59,425 bases of DNA from assembly GCA_000934455.1 (NCBI GenBank), contig KN884772.1, positions 45,227 through 104,651 of the forward strand. Direction: 5' to 3'. Every line of letters begins with the position of its first letter. Position 1 is the first letter of the stretch. Below the pieces are notes generated by a model. The model saw only the letters and a program-made list of their open reading frames with translations. It had not been told where the DNA came from and did no database searches. The DNA is from Apostichopus parvimensis (taxonomy: Eukaryota > Echinodermata > Holothuroidea > Aspidochirotida > Stichopodidae). Below, piece by piece: positions 44,781-57,116 of the stretch. The translations under genes and the position numbers were made by a program.

Positions 44781-45575
44781 NNNNNNNNNNNNNNNNNNNN
44801 NNNNNNNNNNNNNNNNNNNNNNNNNNNNNNNNNNNNNNNNNNNNNNNNNNNNNNNNNNNNNNNNNNNNNNNNNNNNNNNNNNNNNNNNNNNNNNNNNNNN
44901 NNNNNNNNNNNNNNNNNNNNNNNNNNNNNNNNNNNNNNNNNNNNNNNNNNNNNNNNNNNNNNNNNNNNNNNNNNNNNNNNNNNNNNNNNNNNNNNNNNNN
45001 NNNNNNNNNNNNNNNNNNNNNNNNNNNNNNNNNNNNNNNNNNNNNNNNNNNNNNNNNNNNNNNNNNNNNNNNNNNNNNNNNNNNNNNNNNNNNNNNNNNN
45101 NNNNNNNNNNNNNNNNNNNNNNNNNNNNNNNNNNNNNNNNNNNNNNNNNNNNNNNNNNNNNNNNNNNNNNNNNNNNNNNNNNNNNNNNNNNNNNNNNNNN
45201 NNNNNNNNNNNNNNNNNNNNNNNNNNNNNNNNNNNNNNNNNNNNNNNNNNNNNNNNNNNNNNNNNNNNNNNNNNNNNNNNNNNNNNNNNNNNNNNNNNNN
45301 NNNNNNNNNNNNNNNNNNNNNNNNNNNNNNNNNNNNNNNNNNNNNNNNNNNNNNNNNNNNNNNNNNNNNNNNNNNNNNNNNNNNNNNNNNNNNNNNNNNN
45401 NNNNNNNNNNNNNNNNNNNNNNNNNNNNNNNNNNNNNNNNNNNNNNNNNNNNNNNNNNNNNNNNNNNNNNNNNNNNNNNNNNNNNNNNNNNNNNNNNNNN
45501 NNNNNNNNNNNNNNNNNNNNNNNNNNNNNNNNNNNNNNNNNNNNNNNNNNNNNNNNNNNNNNNNNNNNNNNNNNN
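44781..45575. other. Assembly gap, 795 N
   Basis: The sequence is unknown. The gap follows a minisatellite, a likely reason for assembly failure. Nothing can be said about gene content here. Confidence 1.
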
Positions 45576-45872
45576 AATGAAAGTGATGACCATGATGGAG
45601 CCCTTCAGAGTAGCACCCACTATACGATGTTCAACAGGAGGCTTTATTGTTTGTATCATATAATATTAATTGTAATTTCCTCAATAGAGGAAATCCAGAT
45701 TAACATTTACTAAAGTGTGATTTCATGCAGAACACATGTAAAATAGTCTTCAATTTATTTTATACAACCAATAAAGAGCATAGAGACAGTTTTTTCTAGT
45801 CTAAGTTGTATCTATCAGTCCATATACCTTTTAAGAACAAATGACACATAAATAGGTCTTTGTCTGAACAGT

Positions 45873-47320
45873 GCTTTTTACGTGACCCGCCATGCGGGAT
45901 AAAAACGTCACGGCCAAACGGCACTACCGAACCATCCCATACTGACAAACGAAACTCAGGTCAAGCGAGCCAAAAAAACATACGCCCGCCGACCTGCAGA
46001 GACAAAACGCCCAACCCCCCACTCAAACATTCAAAAAACTACAAAAGGACGACCCGCACGCAGCGAAACGAAAAACCGCTCCCCAGCACACCAGCGTCCA
46101 AAAAAGGCAGCCCCAGATAAACGGCGAAAATCGCCTTCAATTTTAAGGCGAATGTCAGACTTCACCGCCTCCAGGACTGCCTGCCAACTGGCAAATTTCC
46201 CCCTAAAAACCACATTGCATCTATTCCGCCAAACATGTTTTTTCACAATAGAGCAAACAAAAATAATGCGGTGCAACACCGCAACCGAACAAACTGGAGG
46301 GTCTACCCCATATAAAATAAAGCCCTGCCCTACCGACCATGAACGGTCTCCCGTAACACGGTCGGTCCAGGTCTGGAACCACTCCCATAAGTTTACTACA
46401 AAGCAACAATGCCAAAAAACATGAGCGGTACTCTCTAAGCTGTCACAGCCGGTCCTCGGGCACAGTCCATCACCCAATCGCCAATGATATCTTTTTAGGT
46501 TGGTCACCAAGGCACCGTGTGCAATTCTCCATGCAAGATCACGGAGCCTGCAACCATTCAGCCTTGAATGCACCGAACGCCATACTTCGGCAGAATGACG
46601 TCCCTGGACAAAAATTGCATTCAAGGCCCTATCCCGCAACGAACTGTGAACGAGGGCCGGCTGTGACAGGTCAACAGGGGGCAACTCAATCAGAGCGGAG
46701 CAATGGACACGCACCACCCTGTTTGGAGTACTACTATGCGGTTCTCTGTTGCTAAACAGCGCCGGGACCCATCGACGCAGGTGCAAACCGCCCCAAAAAC
46801 GTAGAAAATATGAACAAGGCAACCCTGGGTCAGTTACCGCTACAAACAACTGCTTAAATAACAAAAAGGTCAATTTACTTCCCAGATGAACCACCCCTAA
46901 CCCACCCTTCTCCAGCTTTTGGTACATTACCGCCCTTTTGACAAGCTCTGTACCACCCGACCAAATGAATGAAAATATCGCTCTCTCCAACCGCACCAGG
47001 ACGCGACGCGGAATTGGATACACCGCGCCCGGGTACCACAAGATGGGCGAAACAAAACGATTAATGACGGTGACTTTCCCCAAGATCGAAAGCCAGCGGG
47101 TGCCAAAGGTTTCGAGCATGCTCTCAAGTACCTCAGCCCTTTCGTTCCAGGTTACATCACAAGGTGCATCGCAGCCGAACCATATACCATTAAATTTGAT
47201 ATTCTGATCCGACCACGATGCACCGAATGGCAGGTCTCTGTATCTCCAGCTACCAAGGCGAAGGCCCTTTGTCTTTTCTGGATTCAACTTCGCCCCGGTA
47301 GCTCTCTCAAAGATATATCA
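45873..47320 (-). mobile_element. LINE copy G, about 1.45 kb, longest copy
   Basis: The minus frame 47287-46031 is open for 418 codons. It runs from the reverse-transcriptase palm end (ERATGAKLNPEKTKGLRLG just upstream), WSDQNIKFNGIWFG, RWLSILGKVTVINRFVSPIL, through the CPRTGCDSLESTAHVFWHC finger to RAGRPFVVF. The block pattern fits L1/Tx1-type reverse-transcriptase C-termini. The YADD catalytic motif lies further 5' and is absent, so the copy is truncated near 47310-47320. The 3' end is the standard ...CGTAAAAAGC at 45873. This is the only long uninterrupted frame of the family here, so it is probably the youngest copy. No target duplication was found. Confidence 0.85.
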
Positions 47321-48244
47321 ATCCTGCGAGAGGGCACGAAAGGAGCCCAGATACATATGATGTTAAACTGATGCTGTACTTCCCCATGACATACTACACC
47401 TCTGACAATAATCAAGCAGCAAAATGCATGAGAAATTAAGGTTAACTTCGAGAGAAACCTAACTGCTACTGTGGTAAAGTCAGTTGAAAAATCCATCTTC
47501 TTAGGTTCTTATAAATGTTGCAATAGGTCTCTAAGTTTTTTGGCAACTTTTACTTCAAAACAGCTACTTTATACACTTAAACTCAATGAGACCTCACCGA
47601 CACATATGCAAGGACATACCCTATCAACTGAATTAGGTGATATACAAGAAACACAGATAAATTACTAACACAGATAAATGAACAAAACACAGAACAAAAC
47701 GTATGCACATCTTGCAATGTGATACTGTTAGCTTTTGATTTAAACAAATGCAATTACAGAAAACTTATATGTATTTTGGAACTGTTCAATCAGTAATGCT
47801 AATCATTTGGTTATCAAGCATGCTTAAAAAAATCAATTAATTCTGGCCTTGATTTATCTTTACTTTTGCGATCAAATCAAGCAAGCTCAGACTCAAACAC
47901 TAATTGTGGTTGTTATGTAAACCAGCCCTTGCTTTATTTTGATGGTATAATTTAACCACCATGACAAATCACACAAATACCGACCTCTTCCTTTGCAATG
48001 AATCTCTGAACATGCTTTGAGCTTTCCATCCTCTTATCCCACAAAGAGATTACTTCTGATTATCCAAAATTCAGAAAAAGTCCCCATTCTACATCAAAAC
48101 AAATAGAAATGTCTTCTCTCGACAAGTACATAAGTGATCTAATTAAGGCAAGAAATATTGCAACAGTGTGCAACAAAAATGTGAAAGTAACGAACACAAA
48201 AAGATAAAAATCCTCAGGTAGCAAAGCCTTGCATCATATAAACA
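47321..48244. other. Non-coding stretch
   Basis: I see no supported gene. It may contain 3' sequence of the small minus-strand gene that ends at 48245. Confidence 0.45.
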
Positions 48245-48487
48245 TTAAAAGTCTTTATATTTTGTTACGAAAGTTGCAACAGATCTTGGGATCTTTTTGG
48301 ATTTAAAGCCCAATAACAAATCCAGGAAAAATAAAGTCTTGTTACTTTTCCTTGGGAAGCTGATGTTGAATGTATAAAAGGAAGCAATCAAGCATTCAAA
48401 CCCTTCCATGATTGAGTCTACTTCACACACAACTTCGTTCTCCGCCTTAATCTGAATGTGTTTTGCACTTAAGTGATTATCAGACAT
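48245..48487 (-). CDS. Partial uncharacterised ORF (C-terminal module seen in invertebrate and fish proteins)
   Basis: ATG at 48487 is in a good context (GCGCCATGT). The 80-codon peptide has a conserved-looking core: FECLIASFYTFNISFPRKSN, TLFFLDLLLGFKSKKIP, VATFVTKYKDF. I recall a similar 'hydrophobic-YP-K-x-TLxFLxxxLL' module at the C-terminus of uncharacterised proteins in fish and invertebrates, often encoded by multi-exon genes near repeats. A possible upstream exon lies at about 49040-48988 (DVQRLFYFDQPSLRKTLFWTIR then a GT donor). The function is unknown. It may be the last exon of a longer gene, with the ATG internal. Confidence 0.4.
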   Translation of the reverse strand: MSDNHLSAKHIQIKAENEVVCEVDSIMEGFECLIASFYTFNISFPRKSNKTLFFLDLLLGFKSKKIPRSVATFVTKYKDF

Positions 48488-50385
48488 GGCGCCGAGGAGA
48501 GAGGCCCGACGTTGTCAATATGAAAAGAGCAACACAATATTAATGCACTTGCAAGTTTAAGAAATGTAGTTCAAAATACACAGCTTGTGAAGACAGTCCT
48601 GCTGGGGAAGAATTATTCTGGAACTGAATGATAAAATAGGGTCCAGCCCTCTATATTTATTTTGATATGCTAAAGACAAAGTAATCTAACCAAACTGGTA
48701 TAAATTCTATTCAATTCCCAGTGCAGTTCTCAAGATATAAGCTGTATAAGTTACCCAATTTTCTACCAAAAGTGAACTTTAATCAAGCAAGATTGATGTC
48801 ATCTTCTCACATGCTCACACTGCTAAAGCACTTTATGTTTTTCCTTAAAATCACAGATCCAATTTAATCCTTCAACATCTGATGCTATCATGATGTAATT
48901 ATATGAGCAGTATAAGAACTTCAGAACACAGAAAATAAGAGATGCTAGTCCCCAATAAACTATCTAGAAGCTGTTTAGGTTACCTGATTGTCCAGAACAA
49001 TGTTTTCCTTAAAGAAGGCTGGTCAAAGTAGAAGAGTCGCTGTACATCTCAGATCTGGAGAAAAAATGAATAGGCTGTTATTAGTTTTCTTACACAAATT
49101 TTCTATACTTCTCAATGAAATATTCCTATTGATCACGAGTCTATCAATATAGTTTTTGAACTTCTCCTTTCTGGTCATACGAAATCACAGACTATTAACT
49201 TAGAGTAGATTGCTAGGGTTAGGGACCCTAACCCTAAAAAGAAGGCCTACATTGTTCAATTCACAGTAGTTACCACACCAAACACATAATATTGTATCCA
49301 ATACTTTCACATACCATTATTACTTGGGCAGTACGTGTAGGCATAAGCTGGCGGGCTTATTACAGTATCACTTATAATATGCACTTGGATCCTACATACG
49401 TTCAATGCAGTGCATTGCTGCAGTGCAAAGAAGACGTCAAACTTAACGTAAATTGCTTAGGCCTATGGAGATTGCTTCCATAGCATACAGTACGCCAGTA
49501 GTCGTGTGATGATCATGTTGTTAGTAATATTTTCCGCCTTTGACTTTTTGGAAAGGCGAAATTCGGTTGTTGCCGTGTATTTCCGCAACAATACTAACTT
49601 TGCTACACTGATTGGGCAGTTTGTTGTAAGCCGACTTTGTTTGGACGAAATGACTGGTTCCAAAATCAAGCATATCTATGCAAAAGCTTTGTGTTGGGTT
49701 AAGAACTTTGTAGTTGAACCATAGGTGGGACTCAATACGTTAGGCTAACCACAGAGTTTAACACGAGGCCTCTCCCGCTAATGATCAGTAGAAGATGTTC
49801 AGAATAATGTGATAATTGCATAAAAACTAGAAAATATTGATTTTAACTACTTAAATATAACATACATCATAGTACTAAACAAAACACATGACAACTTACC
49901 TTGATTTTCCAAAATATCATCAAATATGTCCGCAAATTAGAAGGAGCAGTTGTCTTATCGTGCATGTCTTGGTCGTTGCGTCGCTCCGGTAGTAAAACAT
50001 AGTACTAACTGAATGGTATCGATATATGGTGGGCAGTACTTCTACGAAAGGCAGTTCGCACAATAACGAGGCGGGTAGTTTAATCGCTATGTAGAGTTGT
50101 AGAATCACTAGTTGATCACTCTTAATACTTGGAAACAATCTCTAAATGTACGTGTCACGTTAGTATTTCGACCTACAACATTCTTAATCTACTCACGATG
50201 AGTAAATTCGTTCACATCGTTTATTGTAAGCATTAAGAAAGTATCGAAACTCAATGCATGAGTAAGTTTACGAATTAGATCAATGAGTTGACTACCTTAG
50301 AATTCGGCGTCTAGCATCTGTACACATTGCCCCATGTATTTTCAGTACTGATTAGAATTTGCAAATACATGAATGCGCATATTTT
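48488..50385. other. Non-coding stretch with a telomere-like palindrome
   Basis: There is no supported gene apart from the possible exon noted near 49 kb. At 49214-49236 TAGGGTTAGGG and CCCTAACCCTA form a perfect inverted pair around one base, i.e. two telomeric repeats head to head. Confidence 0.45.
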
Positions 50386-50389
50386 GTGA

Positions 50390-50720
50390 AATATGAGTCT
50401 TATTCCCTTTCAAACCTACTTCGAACTACATCCCCTTTTCACTGTGGTATCAAAATTCCTCTCTACCAGATTCGAACATGGCTATGACGTCACAGGTCCA
50501 GCGAAGCCCGAGGGTCTCTTTCCCTTCTGTAGATGTCAAAGCCCTGTACGATTATGATTCAGAGACTTGAGTACTTAGGCTTTATTTCCGTTCAAACTTA
50601 CTTTGAAAAATATTCCCTCTTCACTTTTTGAATCAAAATTACTTAGTTGATCATGCAATGGAAACCTGTGGCTAAGCCTCTGTACTCGGTTCAAACATGG
50701 GTAAAATATATCAGAACACA
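50390..50720. repeat. Diverged tandem duplication of about 190 bp
   Basis: Text at 50397-50495 (TATTCCCTTTCAAACCTACTTC... CTTTTCACTGTGGTATCAAAATT... GATTCGAACATGG) recurs at 50582-50702 (TATTTCCGTTCAAACTTACTTTG... CTCTTCACTTTTTGAATCAAAATT... GGTTCAAACATGG). Similarity is patchy, so the duplication is old. Confidence 0.55.
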
Positions 50721-51384
50721 AATTTGTCAGCGGAAAACAACGTTTTCTTCAGCGGAAAGTACCGGTTTTTTGGGAGGAACAGAATGACTCACTTAAATGA
50801 TTAGGCACATGGAAGGATTTAGGAGGATGGAGAGGAGAGGATTTGGCTGTTGCAGGATAAAATGTAGCTTCGAGACTAGATTATAATTCATAACCTCATT
50901 CAGTGGGTTTGTGAACGTTAGTAACAATAGACCTAAGCCCGCGAAGTAGGAAGCCAAAATGGGAGCTGGGATTGGGAGTTTGTTTATAGCGGTTGGTTAA
51001 TACCGCAGCAAATTGCAGATTGGACCCAAATGCTCTTAAAACAGTTTATTTCGGTAACCTTAATCAGAGTGGCGGGGTGGATCATGGGGCAGAGAGGATC
51101 ACGGGGCACGGTGATACACTTCAAATAACTTAAAAGAAATAGAATAAAAACAGTGTGTATTGCTATTTATATATTTATATACCAGAGTGGCTGCAGTCCG
51201 AGACAAACTTGAAATTTCATTGTTGCTGCTCATCATTGTTTATAGTACCAGGGTCTAGCCTAGTTTTACAGTTTGATGTTGATCTTTCGATTTATGAAAA
51301 CCAGTTGAGGTAGGTATGGAAAAAAAAAACTGCCAAAAATAGAAAAGCATTAACAGTAGGCTATGGTCTCAATGTTTTCATGTT

Positions 51385-51511
51385 AGGCCTATATTAGTAT
51401 TCATTGTTGAGTTTAGTGTGCTTATTACTATCAATTTTCTTGCTGCCTGTAAGATTTGGCCTATATTAATATTCATAGTTGAGTTTTAATGTGTTTATTA
51501 CTCTTGCTGCC
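51385..51511. repeat. Tandem duplication of about 75 bp
   Basis: GGCCTATATTAGTATTCATTG... CTTGCTGCC (51387-51447) recurs as GGCCTATATTAATATTCATAG... CTTGCTGCC (51461-51511). Confidence 0.75.
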
Positions 51512-52049
51512 ATTTAAAGCAGCATTTTGCGTCCTTTTCTATGATTTTTCTCAAACTCACTGACTCCACTATGCCATAACGATATACATAACTAGCTTAT
51601 CTATTTAATCCCAATTGGATCCCAATAAACCTTGCCCATCATATGAATATTTAAACACTACGAACGTCATTGGCCAGTACGTAATACAACACCATCCTTG
51701 ATTTGTGTACAGTCTATATGGCAGTTTTACCTCCATGGTTGCACCAACGCAAAGTCTTGAATCTATGTTTAGCAACGGCTCATAACTAAACATGCATCTC
51801 TGATTGGTTGAATTCAAACTAGTGGGTTTGGGGGATGTGTATACGATTAATTCTATATGTGGAATTTGTCGTGGACACTTTTCTCATTATCTGCAAATAT
51901 CCTTAATTACTCGCCAATTAACGTTGTTGGCAGGGAAAAACTTGGCTAATATCTTAGTTTGCTGTTTTGTGATTGATATATGTAAAAAACGCAATGGACA
52001 TGTCAAAAAAGTAGAAAACGGCGACCAAACGCAAAATGCTGCTTTAAAT
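51512..52049. mobile_element. 538-bp MITE with TTAA-type ends
   Basis: The left end ATTTAAAGCAGCATTTTGCG is perfectly inverted at the right end (52030-52049), and an imperfect continuation follows (CCTTTTCTATGATTTTT against GTTTTCTACTTTTT). Both ends carry TTAA, the target used by piggyBac and Kolobok transposons, followed by AGCAGCATTTTGCG. The interior is non-coding. Confidence 0.75.
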
Positions 52050-52524
52050 CACCTTGAGCTTTCTAATTTGCTTGTCGATCTTTTGATATATGCAAAATTA
52101 GTTAGCTAAGTTGTTCTTTGTTTTCTTTTCTAATGACTCACTGTGCCCCATGGAGTAAGCCAGTCTGAAAAAAAATGTTCCACGGTAAAGTTGTGTGAAC
52201 CAATTTCTCCCCCACCACCCGCCCCCCCGCCTCTCCCCCTACATTGTGAAATTTAAATTGTTGCTAGGTAGGTGCAGGGTATTTTAGTGAATGTGTAGCA
52301 TTCATTATATACAATCAGACACACAAAAAAGGTGGAGAGAAAGGTTTTTTTAGCAGTCAAAAAGTCTATATACCAATAAAACAAGTATAATACATTTAAT
52401 TAAAATAGGCGATTTATTAATAACGTTCAAAGGCAACAACAACACTACCCCCAAGGCCCTGCTCATGCCCTCTTTTCTCCCCGTAGGGACAGGCGAGGAG
52501 TTAGTTCCTGTTACCTACAGCTCT

Positions 52525-54360
52525 CTACTGGTTATCGACATCCAAATTGCCCAGCATCTTTGCACATGCCCGCAGCAACCTATTCGTGGAGCGTGTCCCC
52601 TCCTCAAATTCGTCCCAATAGTTTAGTAGCTTCTTCTTGATGTTTTTGAACCCTTCCCTTTCCACTCTCTTTAATTTACCTTCTGACACAAGCAGAACTT
52701 GAAGTTTGACATAGCTGGCTGCCTCAAACATGGCCCACACAAGAGAATAAACGGGACTCTTAGCCCCTACCTCCTTGTTAAGAGCATGGTGCCACCCTGT
52801 AAAGAAACAAGTTAAATAGCTGTTAATATAATTTCTGCAACTTTTAATGTAACAGTCTGCAACAAGTTGAGATATTAAATTTAATTCCTTTGTGTAATAT
52901 GACTATTAAAACAAAACAGTTAAAAAAATTAGTTAAAAGGATATAAAGTGTCAACTCCTGTCAATCAATTACCTTCTACATCATTGTTGGTCCTGATGGA
53001 TCTCCGATACATGCACCAGGTGCCCACAGTCCATTGCCCACCCAGGTCTCCCGGATATATGTGCAGAGGGCCTTCATTTCATCCGATGCTGCCTCCCCCG
53101 CCAGAACATCAAACTGGGGCCAGATTTGTCCCACTGGCAGCATTGGCAGAGCTATCATCTTTTTTATGAAGGACTGCGAGCCACTGTCAGTCAGGTATGC
53201 CGTTCTTAAGCCCAAACTTTGCACCTAAAAAGGAAAGGTTGGTAGCTTGATGAAAATACAAAAACATATAACAAAACATATCAAAAAGACATATATATCT
53301 ATAACCACAACTTACACAAGAAAACCTTTCCAGTAAAATAATGAAATTTTCTTTGTTTACCTTTCTCCACACTGCTTTGACGCCAGTGAAAATTACACCC
53401 CAGAATGGTGACATTCGTGAAGATGGATTGAGCTCCTCTCCACATTGCTGCCTCAAAATCCATCACCATCCGCCTCACTTTTGGTTCGGTAGAAAGGGCA
53501 TCCTTCACTGCTTTCATAACTTTTCTGTAGTCTTTTTTTTCTGTGAGACATTACAGCAAAAAGCTAAGGTACTTGCTTAATGCTTTCCCCTTGCTGAATG
53601 CATGCAATGAAAATAGTTGACTGAAGGGAGACCGGCAGACTTTAAAAGTGGCATCAGCGTACCTGTGAGAAGTAAAGTTAGAAAGGAATTGCTATTAAAT
53701 GAAAAAGGAATAATAAGATCAGAACTGAACTGACTGGGAGAAATATGAACAGGAGTGTTTGAATCACATGTTAGCCTCAATTTCTTTGAGAAAAATGACA
53801 GTAACAGTGTATGGGCAACGACTAATGCCCAAAACATATAACTATACATAATTATATCCAACAGATATGTACCTTTATTTCCTTTCTTATTCTTGCCACA
53901 CTTTCTGACCCCTGCATTGCCTCGTGTAGGTGACCCTTCTGGCTCCTGGTGAATGTATCTCCAGTTTGTTTCACACTGACAGGGCAGTAGGGGATGTCCT
54001 TCGAACGAACAGGGCATCTCCATGCAATTGATCCATCTGAAAAAGAAACAAAATTTATTTGCTAATATATTCTCGTATTAAGAAATTTGGTAGCCTTTTA
54101 GATTTTCCAATGATTTTAATTGCAGAAAAGGCAAACATTGCATGTAAAAAATACACACACGCATAAAAATGGTGCACTTCATGTGAATTTAGCCTACCTT
54201 TATTTATATTCCTCAAATTTAGGAGTAACCCAGGCTGTCAAATATTTTCTTCTTGCCTCTTGTTGAGCCGCCTTCTAGGATGGTGTACCTAATCGGAGTG
54301 TCCAAGGCAACGTCCGGAGTAGGGTCTGGTTGTTCCTGTGTATGAAATTGAAAGATATAT
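52525..54360 (-). pseudogene. MULE-like transposase gene with FLYWCH-type zinc finger
   Basis: Order 5' to 3' on the minus strand: DTPIRYTILEGGSTRGKKKI (54285); a FLYWCH-type finger exon (54033-53872) WRCPVRSKDIPYCPVSVKQT...HLHEA with donor AAAG|GTACAT; YADATFKVCRSPFSQLFSLH (53665-53575) with the first catalytic Asp (DATF); KKDYRKVMKAVKDALS and VRRMVMDFEAAMW (second Asp) with LGCNFHW (53549-53361, donor AAAG|GTAAAC); VQSLGLRTAYLTDSGSQSF, MIALPMLPVGQIWPQF and RSIRTNNDVE|GWHHALNKEV spanning the exon 53224-52973 and the exon 52796-52525. Exon joins at GAAG|GTAATT and ACAG|GG restore the NND-EGWH signature. One-base frame changes near 53385, 53010 and in the finger exon disable this copy. The family catalyses cut-and-paste transposition, and some members are domesticated. 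Terminal repeats were not identified. Confidence 0.75.
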
Positions 54361-54729
54361 TTCACGTTGTTCTTCCTTGCAGGGAGCACATCTCCATAAA
54401 ATTTTTTACTGAAGAATAAAGTGGAAAAAAAGAAAGTGAAAACAGTACGGAGGAGCTCCCCCAAATTGAAAAAAAAATAGAAGAAATAAGCTGTTAAACA
54501 TTGTTGCATAATAACATGATTTACACAAGTTGATTGACGTTGCTGTGCATATCAAATTGTACCGAAAGCTATTATTGGTGACACTAATGACGAGCTTTGT
54601 TACTTATTGCGCTTTTGTTGAAGGATTAGCAGGGGGTTCACAGAAAAAGTATAAACATTGGAAGATTAAGGATTGGTCTCCGAAATACAAGCCAATATAC
54701 ATTTTGAACAATATCTTGTTAAAGAAACT

Positions 54730-55095
54730 AATATATGTTTCGTTGCAATTTGCGACATGACGCTAAAACTTTCAAATATTTGAACAAGAAGGAAACAAAC
54801 ACATTTTAAGTGACAAATAGCCAAAGGCAATATTCACATATAAGATTGTAACGTTTATATATGCTTCGTTGCAATTTGCGACATGACAGGAAACCTTGAA
54901 AAGTTTGAGGATATTTTTCAAATAACTTTATTCAGTGACAATTACTAGTTAAAGGCAATATTCACATTTGAGATTGTGACGTATGTAACGATATGTTTCG
55001 TTGCGACATTACGGTAAAGTCAAATAGTCAAACGGGGATTTTCACATTTGAATATTCAACGTTTATTTAGGCTGTGTCGTTGCAGGACGGCAACT
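54730..55095. repeat. Degenerate tandem repeat of about 130 bp, about three copies
   Basis: TTTCGTTGCAATTTGCGACA recurs near 54738 and 54865 and, shortened, near 54997 and 55067. Each copy is followed some 80 bases later by AAAGGCAATATTCACATTTG-like text and GATTGTAACGT. It lies about 230 bp upstream of the MULE-like gene's open frame and could be subterminal repeats of that element. Confidence 0.6.
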
Positions 55096-55099
55096 TAAA

Positions 55100-57116
55100 G
55101 CAACCCCTTAAAAAACAACATTGGTATTTTTTTTTAGAAATACGTTAACATTTGCCGTTGCAGTTTAATGTATTACGGGAAAAGTTTGAGGTATATGAAA
55201 GTTAACAAAGGTGTATAGCTACGTACTTGATAAAGAAACATTACGATTTCCATTTGAGGTATTTTAAAATAAATTATTCTAAAATAAACAATGTTTTAGC
55301 TACTGGCCAAATTCTCTTGAGAAAAAGGGAGAGAAATCGACTTACCATTTCCACAAGTACGGTGTTGCCACTTCCTACAAACATCACATTGAAGTGCGAT
55401 GCAGCTAAGACAAAAATCGGCCATGATTTTAGATGTAACTCGTAAGAAAGGTGGTGCAAAATGCGTGTTCGGGTCTTAAAACAGCCATTACTTATACAGC
55501 CATTTCCAGCGAAAATCAAAAAGATACCGCCTTTTACAACTTTTTTTTAAAACCATCATTACGCGGACCGCAGTTTTAATACTTTATTACATACTCAATC
55601 CTTCATAACGCGGGCGTCCCTTTGCCCTTTTATCCGCCGACCGCCTCATACTTCTTTAATAATCCCTAATTACAAACACCACAAGCCTCCTGTAAATTAT
55701 AAGCAGCTTAACTTTTCTGAAATGAACTCAGCCTAACCATCATTTATCGACGTTCTTTGATACTTTCTCAGGTTATTTTCATTATCTTGCCTGAATTTGG
55801 TATCCTTAAATTGAGGAAAAATATAGTGTACAGGTAAGTGAAAAAAAAAGTTGATTTCCGGACAAGAATTTTTTCAGCGGAAAGTAATGTGCGGAAAGTA
55901 ACGTGTGCGGAAAACAACTCTTCCTCTGAAGAAAATGTGCCAGAGATGAATTCCTCGTTCTCTCCCAATTTCAGGAACCCTTTTGGCAACCAATCTTGAG
56001 CAACTTGAAAAATGAAAAGATATAAAGGAAGTATAATAAATCTTTGCTAGTGCAACACCATAAGCTCATCTCATGGGGATATTATCATCTGCACATATAA
56101 GAAAAAGGAGTTTTTTGCAACATTGGCATTTTGCATATAATGTATACCCTCATTAAAAAAAAAAAAATCCAAAAATTTGCATCGGTGGGGGGAGAAAAGG
56201 CAAGTTGTTTGAGCTAATGGTAGACTTTCAAACAGCCGTTTAAAAAATAAAAAACAAAATCACACTTAATTTTTTTACAGGTAGTTGCCAAATAAGAGTT
56301 AGACATAAGTTAGACATATCTACATCAATCATGCTTGAAAGAAATGACTTGCAAAGTCTACCATGAGCTCAAAGAAGTCGCCTTTTCTCCCCCACCGAAG
56401 CAAATTTGCAGAATTTTTTTTCATGGAAATGAATCCTACAGGGATTAATCTTTCCATTTATGGTAGTTCCATGCATTTGGATAGAAAGAAAAGTGTTAAA
56501 TTTATAAAATTTTGGGGTTTTTCCTATACTAGCTAACACTAAGTACCCATATGAAACGCTATGTGAACATGGGAGCCCTGTGATACTTTGGAGTCGGTGC
56601 CTGTGATCCATACTGCGAAAACATGATAAAGGCCCTATACTAGGCTAGCCTTCGCCGAAGATCTTCAGCTTGATTTTTCTGGCGTATTTTTCGCGGAAGT
56701 TTGCCTCGAATTTTTAAAGAAATAGGCCTAGGGGCCTACATTATAAAACTTACGCCAGTAAGTCAGTAAATGTGAAAAATTTCAAATTATCTGGAGTCAT
56801 GAGCAATCTGGCAAGCTCACCTAGGTAGGCCTAGGCCTACAGTGTACACTGTAACTTAGTGTAAGGCCTAGGCCTAAGCTAACGTTAGGCCAGAGCCTGG
56901 TTTCATTGTTGAGACTCGGCCTAGGGGGCCTAACTTGTTGCTAGTTCTTTAGTTGGAACTTAAGAATTTTTTTCAAATTTCAAGGACCGTTTAAAATTTC
57001 GAAGATGGAAAAACCTCGTTATGAAATACATATTCTATACCTTTTAAATTCGGGGTATTTTCCTCCATTTTCCTATGGCCATTGTCAGTGTCCAGTACTA
57101 CGGTCAGACGGTAGGC
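55100..57116. other. Non-coding stretch
   Basis: I recognise no gene. GCGGAAAGTAA/GCGGAAAACAAC motifs cluster at 55875-55915 and also occur near 50737-50765, flanking the MULE region at a distance. The 56640-56940 segment is dense in 'aggcctaggcctac', a low-complexity signature. Confidence 0.4.

Noticed and set aside
44577-45713. Three long open frames (299 to 360 codons) on both strands
   Set aside because: They consist almost entirely of Ns from the 795-base gap plus minisatellite, so they are translation artefacts.
50737-55915. GCGGAAAACAAC/GCGGAAAGTA motifs on both sides of the MULE-like gene as its termini
   Set aside because: Both clusters are in the same orientation and only short stretches match, so they do not behave as inverted termini.
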